From contig NZ_BAAAEP010000025.1 of the NCBI RefSeq assembly GCF_039523075.1, positions 1 through 64,000 on the forward strand: a stretch of DNA of 64,000 nt, in the 5' to 3' direction. The notes beneath the pieces are model-generated. The model did no database searches. It saw only the letters and a list, made by a program, of their open reading frames with translations, and was not told the origin of the DNA. Origin of the DNA: Caenispirillum bisanense (GTDB taxonomy: Bacteria > Pseudomonadota > Alphaproteobacteria > Rhodospirillales > Rhodospirillaceae). Position 1 is the stretch's first letter. Each line of letters starts with the position of its first letter. Below are positions 8,101-17,573 of this stretch, in pieces. The translations under genes were made by a program, and so were the position numbers.

Positions 8101-9264
8101 TCAGGACGGCTCGGTCAGGTCCAGCGCCTTGACGCCGCCGTCGCCGGACAGCGCCAGGGCCAGCTGACCGCGCTTCAGCTTGAGCGCGTCCTCGCCGAAC
8201 ACCAGCCGCCGCCAGCCGCCGAGGGCGGGCACGTCGGCGTTGTCGTCCATGGCGATCTGTTCCAGGTCTTCCATGCTGGCGACCATCTTCTGCGCCACGT
8301 CGTGTTCCTCGCAGCGCATCTTCAGCAGCACCCGCAGCAGGTCGATGGCCGGGCCGACGCCGGGCGGGATCTCGCGCCGCGGCTCCATGGTCGGGGCCTG
8401 GGCCTCGGGCACCGCCTTGCCGCGGGCGACCGCATCCAGGATCTCGCGGCCGAGGCGGCCCTCGGCGGTGCTGCGGCTGATGGCCCGCACGTGGGTGAGT
8501 TCGTCCACGCCGGTGGGGGCATGGGCGGCGATTTCCAGGATCGCCTCGTCCTTCAGCACCCGCTGGCGCGGCATGTCCTTGGTCTGGGCCTCGCGCTCGC
8601 GCCACGCCGCCACTTCCTTGAGGATGGCGAGGAAGCGCGGGCTCTTGGTGCGCGGCTTCAGGCGCAGCCATGCCTGGTCGGGGTCGAAGCTGTACTTCTC
8701 CGGGTCGACCAGGGCGTCCATTTCCTCGTGCAGCCAGTGCGCCCGGTCGGTCTTCTCCAGGCGGCGGCGCAGCTTTTCATAGACCACGCGCAGGTGGGTG
8801 ACGTCGGCCAGGGCGTAATGCAGCTGGCGTTCCGTCAGCGGCCTGCGGGTCCAGTCGGTGAAGCGCATGGACTTGTCGATGCGCGCCTTGGCGAGCTTGG
8901 TCGCCAGCGTCTCGTAGCCGACGGACTCGCCGAAGCCGCAGACCATGGCGGCGATCTGGGTGTCGAACAGCGGCCGCGGGAAATCGCCCATGGCGCGGTA
9001 GAAGATTTCCAGGTCCTGGCGGGCGGCGTGGAACACCTTCAGCACCGCCTGATTGCGCATCAGGTCGAACAGCGGCGTCAGGTCGATGTCGGGCGCCAGC
9101 GGGTCGATGCACCACGCTTCGTCGGGACCGGCCACCTGCACCAGGCAGAGGCCCGGCCAGTAGGTGCGGTCGCGCATGAACTCGGTGTCGACGGTGACGA
9201 ACTCGGCCTTCGACAGGCGGTCGCACAGGGCGCGGAGAGCGGCGGAATCGGCGATGAGAGTCAT
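8101..9264 (-). CDS. rnd: Ribonuclease D
   Basis: 3'-5' exoribonuclease that trims tRNA and other stable RNA 3' ends. 387 residues from the ATG at 9264 (MTLIADSAALRALCDRL); a frame extension upstream adds only low-quality Ala/Arg sequence. The DEDD catalytic residues are visible: Asp26 and Glu28 in VDTEFM, Asp in FHAARQDLEI, and Tyr-x3-Asp in YALADVTHLR. A C-terminal HRDC region contains RVLKDEAILEIAAHAPTG. Divergent from aspS. Confidence 0.95.
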   Translation of the reverse strand: MTLIADSAALRALCDRLSKAEFVTVDTEFMRDRTYWPGLCLVQVAGPDEAWCIDPLAPDIDLTPLFDLMRNQAVLKVFHAARQDLEIFYRAMGDFPRPLFDTQIAAMVCGFGESVGYETLATKLAKARIDKSMRFTDWTRRPLTERQLHYALADVTHLRVVYEKLRRRLEKTDRAHWLHEEMDALVDPEKYSFDPDQAWLRLKPRTKSPRFLAILKEVAAWREREAQTKDMPRQRVLKDEAILEIAAHAPTGVDELTHVRAISRSTAEGRLGREILDAVARGKAVPEAQAPTMEPRREIPPGVGPAIDLLRVLLKMRCEEHDVAQKMVASMEDLEQIAMDDNADVPALGGWRRLVFGEDALKLKRGQLALALSGDGGVKALDLTEPS

Positions 9265-9434
9265 GCATTTGCTATACCGCGCCCGCGAGTCCGCGGCAAG
9301 ATGCGGCGCACGCGCCGGCGCGGCTTTCCGCGCTGCCGCGGGCGTTCTTGACAAAATCCGCGTAAGGGTGTGCTTTCGGCCCCCGTATGCCTTAATGTCG
9401 GGCGCCCGTCCGCAGCTTTCCGTGAGAGGATGTC

Positions 9435-11288
9435 ATGCACCAGTATCGTACCCATACCTGCAACGATCTGCGGGCCGAGCACGCCGGTCAGACCGTGCGG
9501 CTGTCGGGCTGGGTGCATCGCAAGCGCGACCACGGCAACCTGCTGTTCATCGACCTGCGCGACCATTACGGCATCACCCAGACGGTCTGCGACACCTCCA
9601 GCCCGGTGTTCTCCACCCTGACCGACCTGCGCGTCGAAAGCGTCGTCACCATCACCGGCAAGGTGGTGGAGCGCTCCGCCGAGACCAAGAACCCGCGCCT
9701 GCCGTCGGGCGACATCGAGGTGCAGGTGGCCGACGTCGCCATCCAGTCCACCGCCGACGTGCTGCCGATCCAGGTGGCGGGCGATCAGGACTACTCGGAA
9801 GAGATGCGCCTGCGCTACCGCTACATCGACCTGCGGCGGGAGCAGATCCACAAGAACATCCTGCTGCGCAGCCAGGTCATCAGCTACCTGCGCCAGAAGA
9901 TGATCGAGCAGGGCTTCACCGAGTTCCAGACGCCCATCCTGACCGCGTCGAGCCCGGAAGGCGCCCGCGACTTCCTGGTGCCGAGCCGCATCCACCCCGG
10001 CAAGTTCTACGCCCTGCCGCAGGCGCCGCAGCAGTTCAAGCAGCTGCTGATGGTGGCGGGCTTCGACCGCTACTTCCAGATCGCGCCGTGCTTCCGCGAC
10101 GAGGACGCCCGCGCCGACCGCAGCCCCGGCGAGTTCTACCAGCTCGACTTCGAGATGAGCTTCGTGACCCAGGACGACGTCTTCGCCGCCATCGAGCCGG
10201 TGCTGCACGGCCTGTTCACCCAGTTCGGCAACGGCCGCGCCGTCACCCCGCTGCCGTTCCCGCGCATTCCGTTCGACGAGTCCATGCTGAAGTACGGCTC
10301 CGACAAGCCGGACCTGCGCAACCCCATCGTCATCGCCGACGTCACCGACGCCTTCAAGGGCTCGGGCTTCGGCATCTTCGCGCGCGCCATCGAAGGCGGC
10401 GCCATCGTCCGCGCCATCCCGGCGCCGGGCGGGGCGGAGCAGCCGCGCTCGTGGTTCGACAAGCTGAACGACTGGGCGCGCGAGAACGGCGCCGGCGGCC
10501 TGGGTTACATCCAGTACGTGGTCGGCGGCGCCAAGGGCCCCATCGCCAAGAACCTGGACGACGAGCGGGTGGCGCTGATCCGCGAGCGCTGCGAGCTGAA
10601 GGAAGGCGATGCCGTCTTCTTCGCCTGCGACAAGCCGCTGAAGGCCGCCAAGTTCGCCGGTCAGGTCCGCACCAAGATCGGCAATGAACTCGACCTGCTG
10701 GAAAAGGACGTGTTCAAGTTCTGCTGGACCGTCGACTTCCCGATGTACGAGCTGAACGAGGACACCGGCGAGATCGAGTTCAGCCACAACCCGTTCTCCA
10801 TGCCGCAGGGCGGCCTGGAGGCGCTGAACACCATGGACCCGCTGGACATCAAGGCGTTCCAGTACGACATCGTCTGCAACGGCATTGAACTGTCGTCGGG
10901 CGCCATCCGTAACCACCGCCCGGACATCATGTACCGCGCCTTCGAAATCGCCGGCTACGGCCCCGAAGTGGTGGAGCAGAAGTTCGGCGGCATGCTCAAC
11001 GCCTTCAAGTTCGGCGCCCCGCCGCACGGCGGCTCTGCCCCGGGCATCGACCGCATGGTCATGCTGCTGGCCGACGAGCCCAACATCCGCGAGGTCATCG
11101 CCTTCCCCATGAACGGCCAGGCGCAGGACCTGATGATGAACGCGCCGTCGGAAGTGACGGAAAAGCAGCTGCGCGAGCTGCACATCCAGGTGCGCCAGCC
11201 GAAGCAGATCAAGGCCGGCGAGGCCCGCACCCCGGCCGGCGCTACGCCGGATGCGTCGGCGGCGGCAGCGGAAAAGAGCGGCGGCTGA
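9435..11288 (+). CDS. aspS: Aspartyl-tRNA synthetase, bacterial type
   Basis: Class II synthetase charging tRNA-Asp; 617 residues, the usual length for the bacterial form with its GAD insertion. N-terminal OB-fold anticodon domain (GWVHRKRDHGNLLFIDLRD), motif 2 (FRDEDARADRSPGEFYQLD) and motif 3 near GGSAPGIDRMVML. The His in GWVHRKRDHG is the residue associated with non-discriminating AspRS, which also charge tRNA-Asn; this would need GatCAB elsewhere. GAGAGGA ribosome site before the ATG. Confidence 0.97.
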   Translation: MHQYRTHTCNDLRAEHAGQTVRLSGWVHRKRDHGNLLFIDLRDHYGITQTVCDTSSPVFSTLTDLRVESVVTITGKVVERSAETKNPRLPSGDIEVQVADVAIQSTADVLPIQVAGDQDYSEEMRLRYRYIDLRREQIHKNILLRSQVISYLRQKMIEQGFTEFQTPILTASSPEGARDFLVPSRIHPGKFYALPQAPQQFKQLLMVAGFDRYFQIAPCFRDEDARADRSPGEFYQLDFEMSFVTQDDVFAAIEPVLHGLFTQFGNGRAVTPLPFPRIPFDESMLKYGSDKPDLRNPIVIADVTDAFKGSGFGIFARAIEGGAIVRAIPAPGGAEQPRSWFDKLNDWARENGAGGLGYIQYVVGGAKGPIAKNLDDERVALIRERCELKEGDAVFFACDKPLKAAKFAGQVRTKIGNELDLLEKDVFKFCWTVDFPMYELNEDTGEIEFSHNPFSMPQGGLEALNTMDPLDIKAFQYDIVCNGIELSSGAIRNHRPDIMYRAFEIAGYGPEVVEQKFGGMLNAFKFGAPPHGGSAPGIDRMVMLLADEPNIREVIAFPMNGQAQDLMMNAPSEVTEKQLRELHIQVRQPKQIKAGEARTPAGATPDASAAAAEKSGG

Positions 11289-11333
11289 TCCGTCGTTTCG
11301 GATACGGTGGAAGGGCCGCCAAGGTCCAGGACG

Positions 11334-11367
11334 AGGCGCGCGACCGAAAGGAGCGCGCCTTGTTCTT
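11334..11367 (+). terminator. Candidate terminator of aspS
   Basis: Stem AGGCGCGC / GCGCGCCT with an 11-base loop, followed by TTGTTCTT, 45 bp after the aspS stop. Confidence 0.5.
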
Positions 11368-11451
11368 GGGGGGAGCCGGCCCTACATCGGGGGAACGGCT
11401 CTTTTCGTCGGATCGTTGGGTCCAAAAGGGCCATTTGGAAGGATGCAGCTC

Positions 11452-12312
11452 ATGATCCGCACCACGTCTGGCATCGCCCTGGCCGGCGTCCTCGTGCTGG
11501 GCGTCGCGGCGGCGCCACAGGATGCCCGGGCCGAGTCTCCCCCGCGTCTGGCGTCGCACGAGGCGACCTACGACATGCAGCTGTCCAGTTCGCGCAGCGG
11601 CAGCGGCGTGGTGGGGGCGAGCGGCACCATGCACTACAGCTTCACCGACACCTGCGACGGCTATGCGGTCAACACCCGCACGCTGCTGTCCATCTCCTAC
11701 GGGGTCGGCTCGCCGGTGATGACGGCGTGGGAGTTTTCCACCTGGGAAAGCCGCGACGGCTCGCAGTACCGCTTCAAGGTGCGCAACAGCCGCAACGGCA
11801 CGCTGGTGGAAACCATCGACGGCCGCGCCGCCATGCCGGCCGACGGCTCCGCCGGCAGCGTCACCTTCGTGCAGCCGACCGAGCACAGCCTCGACCTGCC
11901 GGGGGACACCCTGTTCCCGACCGAGCACACCCTGCTGCTGCTGGCCGAGGCGCAGAAGGGCACCAAGTTCATCAACCGGGCGGTGTTCGACGGCTCCGGC
12001 GACCGCGGCCCCTACGAGGTGTCGGCGCTGATCGGCGTGCAGAAGCCGGCGGCGGCCCCGCGCGTCGGGCCGGAGAAGGCCTCCGCCGGCGCCAAGGACG
12101 AGCGCATCTCCACCGACCTGCTGACCGGCCCGGCCTGGCCCATGACCATGGCCTTCTTCCCGCAGGAAGGCCAGGACCCGATGCCCGAGTTCCAGGTCGG
12201 CCTCGCCTACCACACCAATGGCGTGGCCGACAGCGTCCACCAGGATTTCGGTGACTTCTCCATCACCGGCACCATGACCGACCTGAAGCCGCTGCCGAAG
12301 CCCGAGTGCTGA
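11452..12312 (+). CDS. EipB-like periplasmic cell-envelope protein (DUF1849)
   Basis: 286 residues, secreted through a signal peptide (about 1-26, ending DARA). It matches the DUF1849 family, whose Brucella member EipB is a periplasmic beta-spiral protein needed for envelope integrity. Recognisable features are the ASHEATYDM start of the mature protein, FTDTCDGYAVN, TWESRDGSQYRFKVRN and the last residue Cys. The two cysteines (Cys68 and Cys286) correspond to the disulfide pair described for EipB. The ATG at 11452 has GGAAGG nine bases upstream; an ATG at 11443 is too close to it. Molecular role in the family is not settled. Confidence 0.85.
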   Translation: MIRTTSGIALAGVLVLGVAAAPQDARAESPPRLASHEATYDMQLSSSRSGSGVVGASGTMHYSFTDTCDGYAVNTRTLLSISYGVGSPVMTAWEFSTWESRDGSQYRFKVRNSRNGTLVETIDGRAAMPADGSAGSVTFVQPTEHSLDLPGDTLFPTEHTLLLLAEAQKGTKFINRAVFDGSGDRGPYEVSALIGVQKPAAAPRVGPEKASAGAKDERISTDLLTGPAWPMTMAFFPQEGQDPMPEFQVGLAYHTNGVADSVHQDFGDFSITGTMTDLKPLPKPEC

Positions 12313-12321
12313 GGGACTGCC

Positions 12322-13230
12322 TCACCGGCTGAGCGGGGCCGCCGGCCATAGCCAGGCGGCCCCGCGCACGCCGCTGGAATCCCCATGCACCGGCGGCCGC
12401 ACGGCGGTGCGCACGGTGTCGCTGAACACCCACCGCGGCAGCGCCGCCGGCAGGCGGTCGTAGAGCACCGTCAGGTTGGACAGGCCGCCGCCGAGCACGA
12501 TCACCTCCGGGTCCAGCACGTTGATCACCGTCGCCAGCGCCCGCGCCAGCCGGTCGACGTAGCGGTCGAGCGCTGCCGTCGCCGCCGGATCGCCCGCCGA
12601 TGCGGCGGCGGTGATCTCCGCCCCCGTCAGGCCGCCGCCGTGGTCGGCGGTCAGGCCCGGTCCTGACAGGAAGGTCTCGATGCAGCCGTGCTTGCCGCAG
12701 TAGCAGGCCGGGCCCGGCCGTTCGGCCTCGGTCGGCCACGGCAGCGGGTTGTGGCCCCATTCGCCGGCGATGGCGTTGGGGCCGGACACCGGACGGCCGC
12801 CGATGACGATGCCGCCGCCGACGCCGGTGCCGAGGATGACGCCGAACACGCTGGCGGCGCCCGCCCCGGCGCCGTCCGTGGCTTCCGACAGGGCGAAGCA
12901 GTCGGCGTCGTTGGCGAGCCGCACCGGCCGCCCCAGCGCCGCCTCCAGGTCGCGGTCCAGCGGCCGGCCGATCAGGCAGGTGGAGTTGGCGTTCTTCACC
13001 AGGCCGCTGGCCGGCGAGAGCGCCCCCGGAATGCCGACGCCGACGCTGGCGGCGCCGGCGGGCCAGGCGGCCTCCTGCTCCACCGCCGCCACCAGGGCGG
13101 CGACGGCGCCCACCGTGGCGGCGTAGTCGCCGGCCGGGGTGGCGACGCGGCGGCGGGCGAGGGGGGTGCCGTCTTCGGCCAGGGCGAGGCACTCGATCTT
13201 GGTGCCGCCGAGATCCACACCGAGTCGCAC
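12322..13230 (-). CDS. mak: ROK-family fructokinase (Mak-like)
   Basis: Sugar kinase of the ROK family, most like E. coli manno(fructo)kinase, which phosphorylates fructose with ATP. Exactly 302 residues from the GTG at 13230, the length of Mak; AGGAGG stands before this GTG, while an ATG 14 codons upstream has no family support. Motifs: phosphate-binding GVDLGGTKIE, KNANSTCLIGRP, catalytic Asp108 in LANDAD, GEWGHNPLPW with His160, the zinc site CYCGKHGC (Cys176, 178, 183) and the ending HGDSSGVRGAAWLWP. Convergent with the EipB-like gene, 9 bp apart. Confidence 0.9.
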   Translation of the reverse strand: MRLGVDLGGTKIECLALAEDGTPLARRRVATPAGDYAATVGAVAALVAAVEQEAAWPAGAASVGVGIPGALSPASGLVKNANSTCLIGRPLDRDLEAALGRPVRLANDADCFALSEATDGAGAGAASVFGVILGTGVGGGIVIGGRPVSGPNAIAGEWGHNPLPWPTEAERPGPACYCGKHGCIETFLSGPGLTADHGGGLTGAEITAAASAGDPAATAALDRYVDRLARALATVINVLDPEVIVLGGGLSNLTVLYDRLPAALPRWVFSDTVRTAVRPPVHGDSSGVRGAAWLWPAAPLSR

Positions 13231-13328
13231 TGCTCCGCCTCCTGCCGCTGTGGTGTACCGTCGTTGCGGCATCCTAGGGCGGAGAACGGCCCTTGCGAAG
13301 TGGCGCCGGTGCGTGTCATCCCTGAGGC

Positions 13329-14396
13329 ATGACCAGCACCCAGCCTCCGCCCCGTTCCGCCGCCGGCGGCGCCCTGCGCCACCCGGTGACCACGCCGCCG
13401 GATCGCGGCCAGCTTCTGCCCATCGCCGACGGGGTGCTGTGGCTGCGCATGCCGCTGCCCTTCGCCCTCGACCACATCAACCTGTGGCTGGTGGAGGATC
13501 ACGGCGGCTGGGCCATCGTCGACACCGGCGTCGCCTCCACCCTGACGCGCGAGCTGTGGGAGACGGTGTTCCGCCACCCGCGCCTGGGCGGGCGACCCAT
13601 CACCCGGCTGTTCTGCACCCACTTCCACCCCGACCACATGGGCCTCGCCGGCTGGCTGTCCGAGCGGCTGGAGGTGGAACTGTGGACGACCCTGGGCGAA
13701 TGGGCGACCGGCCTATTCCTGTCGCTCGACACCTCCGCCGAGATGACGGCCAGCGCCGTCGCCTTCTACCGCCGCGCCGGCTTCAGCCCGGAGCTGCTGG
13801 ACAAGGTGCGGGCGCGCGGCAATGCCTATGCCGGCCGGGTGGCGCCGCTGCCGCGCCGCTATCGCCGCATCGCCGATGGCGACCGGCTGGACATCGGTGG
13901 CCGCGCGTGGCGGGTGATGGTGGGGCAGGGGCACGCGCCGGAGCTGGCGCAGCTGGTGTGCGACGAGGACGGGCTGCTGATCGCCGGCGACCAGATCCTG
14001 CCGCGCATCAGCCCCAACGTTTCCCTGTGGCCGAACGAGCCGGAGGCCGATCCGCTGGCGCTGTTCCTGGCGTCGCTGCGGCGGTTCGAGACCCTGCGCC
14101 CCGACACGCTGGTACTGCCGAGCCACGGCCTGCCCTTCGTCGGCCTGCATGCGCGGGCGGCGGAGCTGGCCGCCCACCACGCCGACCGGCTGGCCGACAC
14201 CCGCGCCGCCTGCGCGGTGGCGGAAGGGCGCACGGCGGCGGAGCTGATCCCGGTGCTGTTCCCGCGGCCGCTGGACGACCATCAGCTGTTCTTCGCCATC
14301 GGCGAGGTGCTGGCCCACGTCCGCCGCCTGGAAGTGGAGGGCGGGCTGGAGCGGCTGAGCGAACCGGCCGGCGCCGACCGCTACCGCAGCCGCTGA
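13329..14396 (+). CDS. MBL-fold metallo-hydrolase
   Basis: 355-residue metallo-beta-lactamase-fold hydrolase. The dinuclear metal motif is HFHPDH (residues 98-103), preceded by the DTGVAS strand (Asp65), followed by a GHAPE histidine, the GDQILPRISPNVSLWP loop with its bridging Asp, and the late PSHGLPFVG histidine. The C-terminal ~90 residues form a helical domain seen in many alphaproteobacterial relatives annotated only as hydrolases. Substrate unknown. It is not a close ETHE1-type persulfide dioxygenase by length or motif order, though an SqrR-like regulator lies nearby. Confidence 0.85.
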   Translation: MTSTQPPPRSAAGGALRHPVTTPPDRGQLLPIADGVLWLRMPLPFALDHINLWLVEDHGGWAIVDTGVASTLTRELWETVFRHPRLGGRPITRLFCTHFHPDHMGLAGWLSERLEVELWTTLGEWATGLFLSLDTSAEMTASAVAFYRRAGFSPELLDKVRARGNAYAGRVAPLPRRYRRIADGDRLDIGGRAWRVMVGQGHAPELAQLVCDEDGLLIAGDQILPRISPNVSLWPNEPEADPLALFLASLRRFETLRPDTLVLPSHGLPFVGLHARAAELAAHHADRLADTRAACAVAEGRTAAELIPVLFPRPLDDHQLFFAIGEVLAHVRRLEVEGGLERLSEPAGADRYRSR

Positions 14397-14527
14397 GGCC
14401 GCCGGGCGGCACGGGCCGGCCTCGGGGCGTTTACCCGACCGGATAAGAGGTATGCTTCGGCGCCGGCAACCGGGCGCGCGGGCGGCCGTTGGTCAGCCAT
14501 CAGCGCAACAGCCGCGACCGCTCCGTC

Positions 14528-14710
14528 ATGCTCCGCCGCCGCCCTCGCACCGCCACAGCCGCCCCCGTCCGCCTCGCCCTCATCATCGTGGCGGCGGCGC
14601 TGGTGGCGGTGGCGCAGGCGGTGCTGATCGTTCCGGTGGCCTATGACGAGCGGCCGGCTTACTCGCCGGCGACGGCCACCCGGCAGGGCGGGGCCTCGCC
14701 CTCGCAGTAA
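14528..14710 (+). CDS. Possible small single-span membrane protein
   Basis: 60 residues: an Arg-rich start (MLRRRPRTATAAPVR), one hydrophobic helix (LALIIVAAALVAVAQAVLIV) and a short polar tail. The positive-inside layout is what a real small membrane protein shows. However, no ribosome site is clear before the ATG, and the last 52 bases overlap the end of the minus-strand arsR-type gene. In DNA this GC-rich such frames also arise by chance. Confidence 0.28.
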   Translation: MLRRRPRTATAAPVRLALIIVAAALVAVAQAVLIVPVAYDERPAYSPATATRQGGASPSQ

Positions 14711-15021
14711 AGGCTGTAGAGGGTGGCGATGACGGCGCTCGCTTCCTCGCCCTTCAGGGAATAGTAGATCGTCTGGGCGCTGCGGCGGGTCTTCACCAGA
14801 TCGTCGCGGCGCAGCCGCGCCAGGTGCTGGCTGAGCGCCGACTGGCTGAGGCCGACGATGCGCTCCAGCTGCCCGACCGACTTCTCCCCATGCAGCAGCT
14901 GGCACAGCACCATCAGGCGGTGTTCGTTGCTCATGGCCTTGAGCAGCGCGCTGGCGCGGCGGGCATTTTCCTGAAGCTGCTGAAGGTCCAGCGCCTGATC
15001 GTCGGGCATGATGCGTTCCAC
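14659..15021 (-). CDS. ArsR-family repressor, SqrR/BigR-like
   Basis: 120-residue winged-helix repressor. The helix-turn-helix is SVGQLERIVGLSQSALSQHL (48-67), followed by the wing TRRSAQTIYYSL. It lacks metal-type ELCVCD sequences but has Cys40 in LMVLCQLL and Cys106 in LYSLYC. Their positions match the two cysteines that form a persulfide bridge in SqrR and BigR, so sensing of reactive sulfur is the best guess. A third cysteine, Cys113, is near the end. The start is GTG 15021 (GGGGGGA upstream) or ATG 15009. A 14-bp perfect palindrome lies 14 bp upstream. Divergent from the deacetylase gene. Confidence 0.85.
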   Translation of the reverse strand: MERIMPDDQALDLQQLQENARRASALLKAMSNEHRLMVLCQLLHGEKSVGQLERIVGLSQSALSQHLARLRRDDLVKTRRSAQTIYYSLKGEEASAVIATLYSLYCEGEAPPCRVAVAGE

Positions 15022-15035
15022 GGTTTAAGTCCCCC

Positions 15036-15049
15036 CTCGGGTACCCGAG
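15036..15049. promoter_or_regulatory. Perfect 14-bp palindrome, candidate ArsR-family operator
   Basis: CTCGGGTACCCGAG reads the same on both strands and sits 14 bp before the ArsR-type gene's GTG, where an autorepressor would bind. Its right half with flank, ACCCGAGTG, recurs at 15172-15180, nearer the divergent deacetylase gene. Confidence 0.45.
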
Positions 15050-15145
15050 TGTATGCCGTTTGTCGGATATGAGCAAATGGGCGCGTGTGGGCAAGGGGTT
15101 ATGCGACCGGATCGGGCTCGCGCTGCCCCCTCCGGCGACCCATAT

Positions 15146-15160
15146 CTGTCGTAAAGACAG
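15146..15160. promoter_or_regulatory. Inverted repeat in the arsR-HDAC intergenic region
   Basis: CTGTC-GTAAA-GACAG, a 5-bp inverted repeat with a 5-bp spacer, about 90 bp before the HDAC-family start. It is short enough to be chance; noted because it lies between two divergent genes. Confidence 0.25.
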
Positions 15161-15249
15161 GTTGCTCCCTGACCCGAGTGGTGACAAATTTCGGCAATGT
15201 CAGGGCGCGGGTAAGGGAATTGCCCGCGGGTGGGAAGGACCGACAGTTT

Positions 15250-16179
<930 letters not shown>

Positions 16180-16300
16180 GCGGCGGCGGCGGGCGGCCGT
16201 CCGGCGCACGGCGGAAGGCGGGGCGCTTGCGCCTTGCCTTGGGGTGGGGGGAGGCTTAGACTTCGGCCCCTCCCTCAGCAGTCCTGGACCCGATCGACGC

Positions 16301-16555
16301 ATGGCCGACGCACCTGTTCCCGCCGATATCGCTGCGCTGTCCTTCGAAGACGCCCTGGCGGCGCTGGAGGAAATCGTCCGTTCGCTGGAAGGCGGGCGGG
16401 TGAAGCTCGATGATGCGGTGGATGCCTACGAGCGCGGCGTCGCCCTGCGTCAGCACTGCGAACGCAAGCTGGCGGAAGCCCGCCAGCGGGTGGAGAAAAT
16501 CTCCCTCGGCGCCGACGGCCGCCCGACCGGCGCCGTCCCGTTCGAGGCCGGCTGA
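16301..16555 (+). CDS. xseB: Exodeoxyribonuclease VII small subunit
   Basis: 84 residues; the small subunit binds XseA to form exonuclease VII, which degrades single-stranded DNA. The family signature runs from LSFEDALAALEEIVRSLEGG through LDDAVDAYERGVALRQHCE to LAEARQRVEKI. Start at the ATG of MADAPVPADIAAL. It sits just before ispA, as in many Proteobacteria; xseA is not in the window. Confidence 0.95.
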   Translation: MADAPVPADIAALSFEDALAALEEIVRSLEGGRVKLDDAVDAYERGVALRQHCERKLAEARQRVEKISLGADGRPTGAVPFEAG

Positions 16556-16642
16556 GCGGCGGCCGTCGCCGTTGCCGCCGTCGCCATCCCCGGTCCGCCG
16601 TCCGATCCCGTTGCCCGCCGCCTGCCTGGAGATCCGCCCCAC

Positions 16643-17545
16643 ATGAGCCGCCTTCGCGAGTTGATGGCCGAGCGTGCCAGTGCCGTGGAAGAGGAACTCG
16701 CCCGCCTGCTGCCGGTGGACGATCTGCCGGAACGCCGGCTGTGGGAAGCCATGCGCTACGCCTGCCTGAACGGCGGCAAGCGGCTACGGCCGTTCCTGGT
16801 CACCGCCACCGCCGACATGTTCCGGGTGTCGTCGGCCGCCTCGCTGCGGGTGGCGGCGGCGGTGGAGATGCTGCACTGCTACAGCCTGGTGCACGACGAC
16901 CTGCCGGCCATGGACGACGACGACCTGCGCCGCGGCCGGCCCACCGTCCACCGCCGGTTCGACGAAGCCACCGCCATCCTGGCCGGCGACGGCCTGCTCA
17001 CCCGCGCCTTCGAGGTGCTGGCCGATGTGGGCGCCCACCCCGATCCGGCGGTGCGGACGGAACTGGTGATGGAACTGGCGCGCGCCGCCGGGGCCGGCGG
17101 CATGGTCGGCGGCCAGATGGTCGACCTGCTGGCCGAGCGTCAGGACGGCTTCGGCCCGGCCATGGACGTCGCCGCCGTCACCCGCATGCACCAGTTGAAG
17201 ACCGGCGGCCTGATCGGCTTCTCGTGCTGCGCCGGGGCCATCCTCGGCAAGGCCAGCCTGCCGCTGCGGCAGGCGCTGTCGAAATACGCCCACGACCTCG
17301 GCCTTGCCTTCCAGATCGTCGACGACCTGCTCGACGTGGAAGGCGATACCGCCGAACTGGGCAAGACCGCCGGCAAGGATGCCGCCGCCGGAAAACAGAC
17401 CTTTGTTACCCTGCTTGGTGTCGAGCGCGCCCGCACCCATGCTGACATGCTGGTGCAGCAGGCCGTGACCCACCTCAAGCCGTTCGACGGTGAGGCCGAC
17501 CTGCTGCGCGAGGTTGCGCAGTTCGTCCTGACGCGCCGCGCCTGA
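16643..17545 (+). CDS. ispA: Farnesyl diphosphate synthase / polyprenyl synthetase
   Basis: Condenses isopentenyl diphosphate with allylic diphosphates to give geranyl and farnesyl diphosphate. 300 residues. Both aspartate-rich regions are present: DDLPAMDDDDLRRG (first motif, about residue 88) and DDLLDVEGD (second, about 228). GGKRLRP near residue 47 binds isopentenyl diphosphate. The context xseB-ispA-dxs is the classical isoprenoid arrangement, with dxs starting 28 bp on. Final chain length is inferred from family and context. Confidence 0.93.
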   Translation: MSRLRELMAERASAVEEELARLLPVDDLPERRLWEAMRYACLNGGKRLRPFLVTATADMFRVSSAASLRVAAAVEMLHCYSLVHDDLPAMDDDDLRRGRPTVHRRFDEATAILAGDGLLTRAFEVLADVGAHPDPAVRTELVMELARAAGAGGMVGGQMVDLLAERQDGFGPAMDVAAVTRMHQLKTGGLIGFSCCAGAILGKASLPLRQALSKYAHDLGLAFQIVDDLLDVEGDTAELGKTAGKDAAAGKQTFVTLLGVERARTHADMLVQQAVTHLKPFDGEADLLREVAQFVLTRRA

Positions 17546-17573
17546 CCGTCCGTTGCCGCCAAAGGAACATACC

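Noticed and set aside
9261..11183. 640-codon minus-strand frame opposite aspS
   Set aside because: Antisense shadow of an unmistakable aspS; no ribosome site or recognisable domain.
13329..15021. Reading the MBL hydrolase plus SqrR-like regulator as a persulfide dioxygenase unit
   Set aside because: The MBL protein is 355 residues, lacks ETHE1-type length and layout, and is convergent with the regulator, so not its obvious target.
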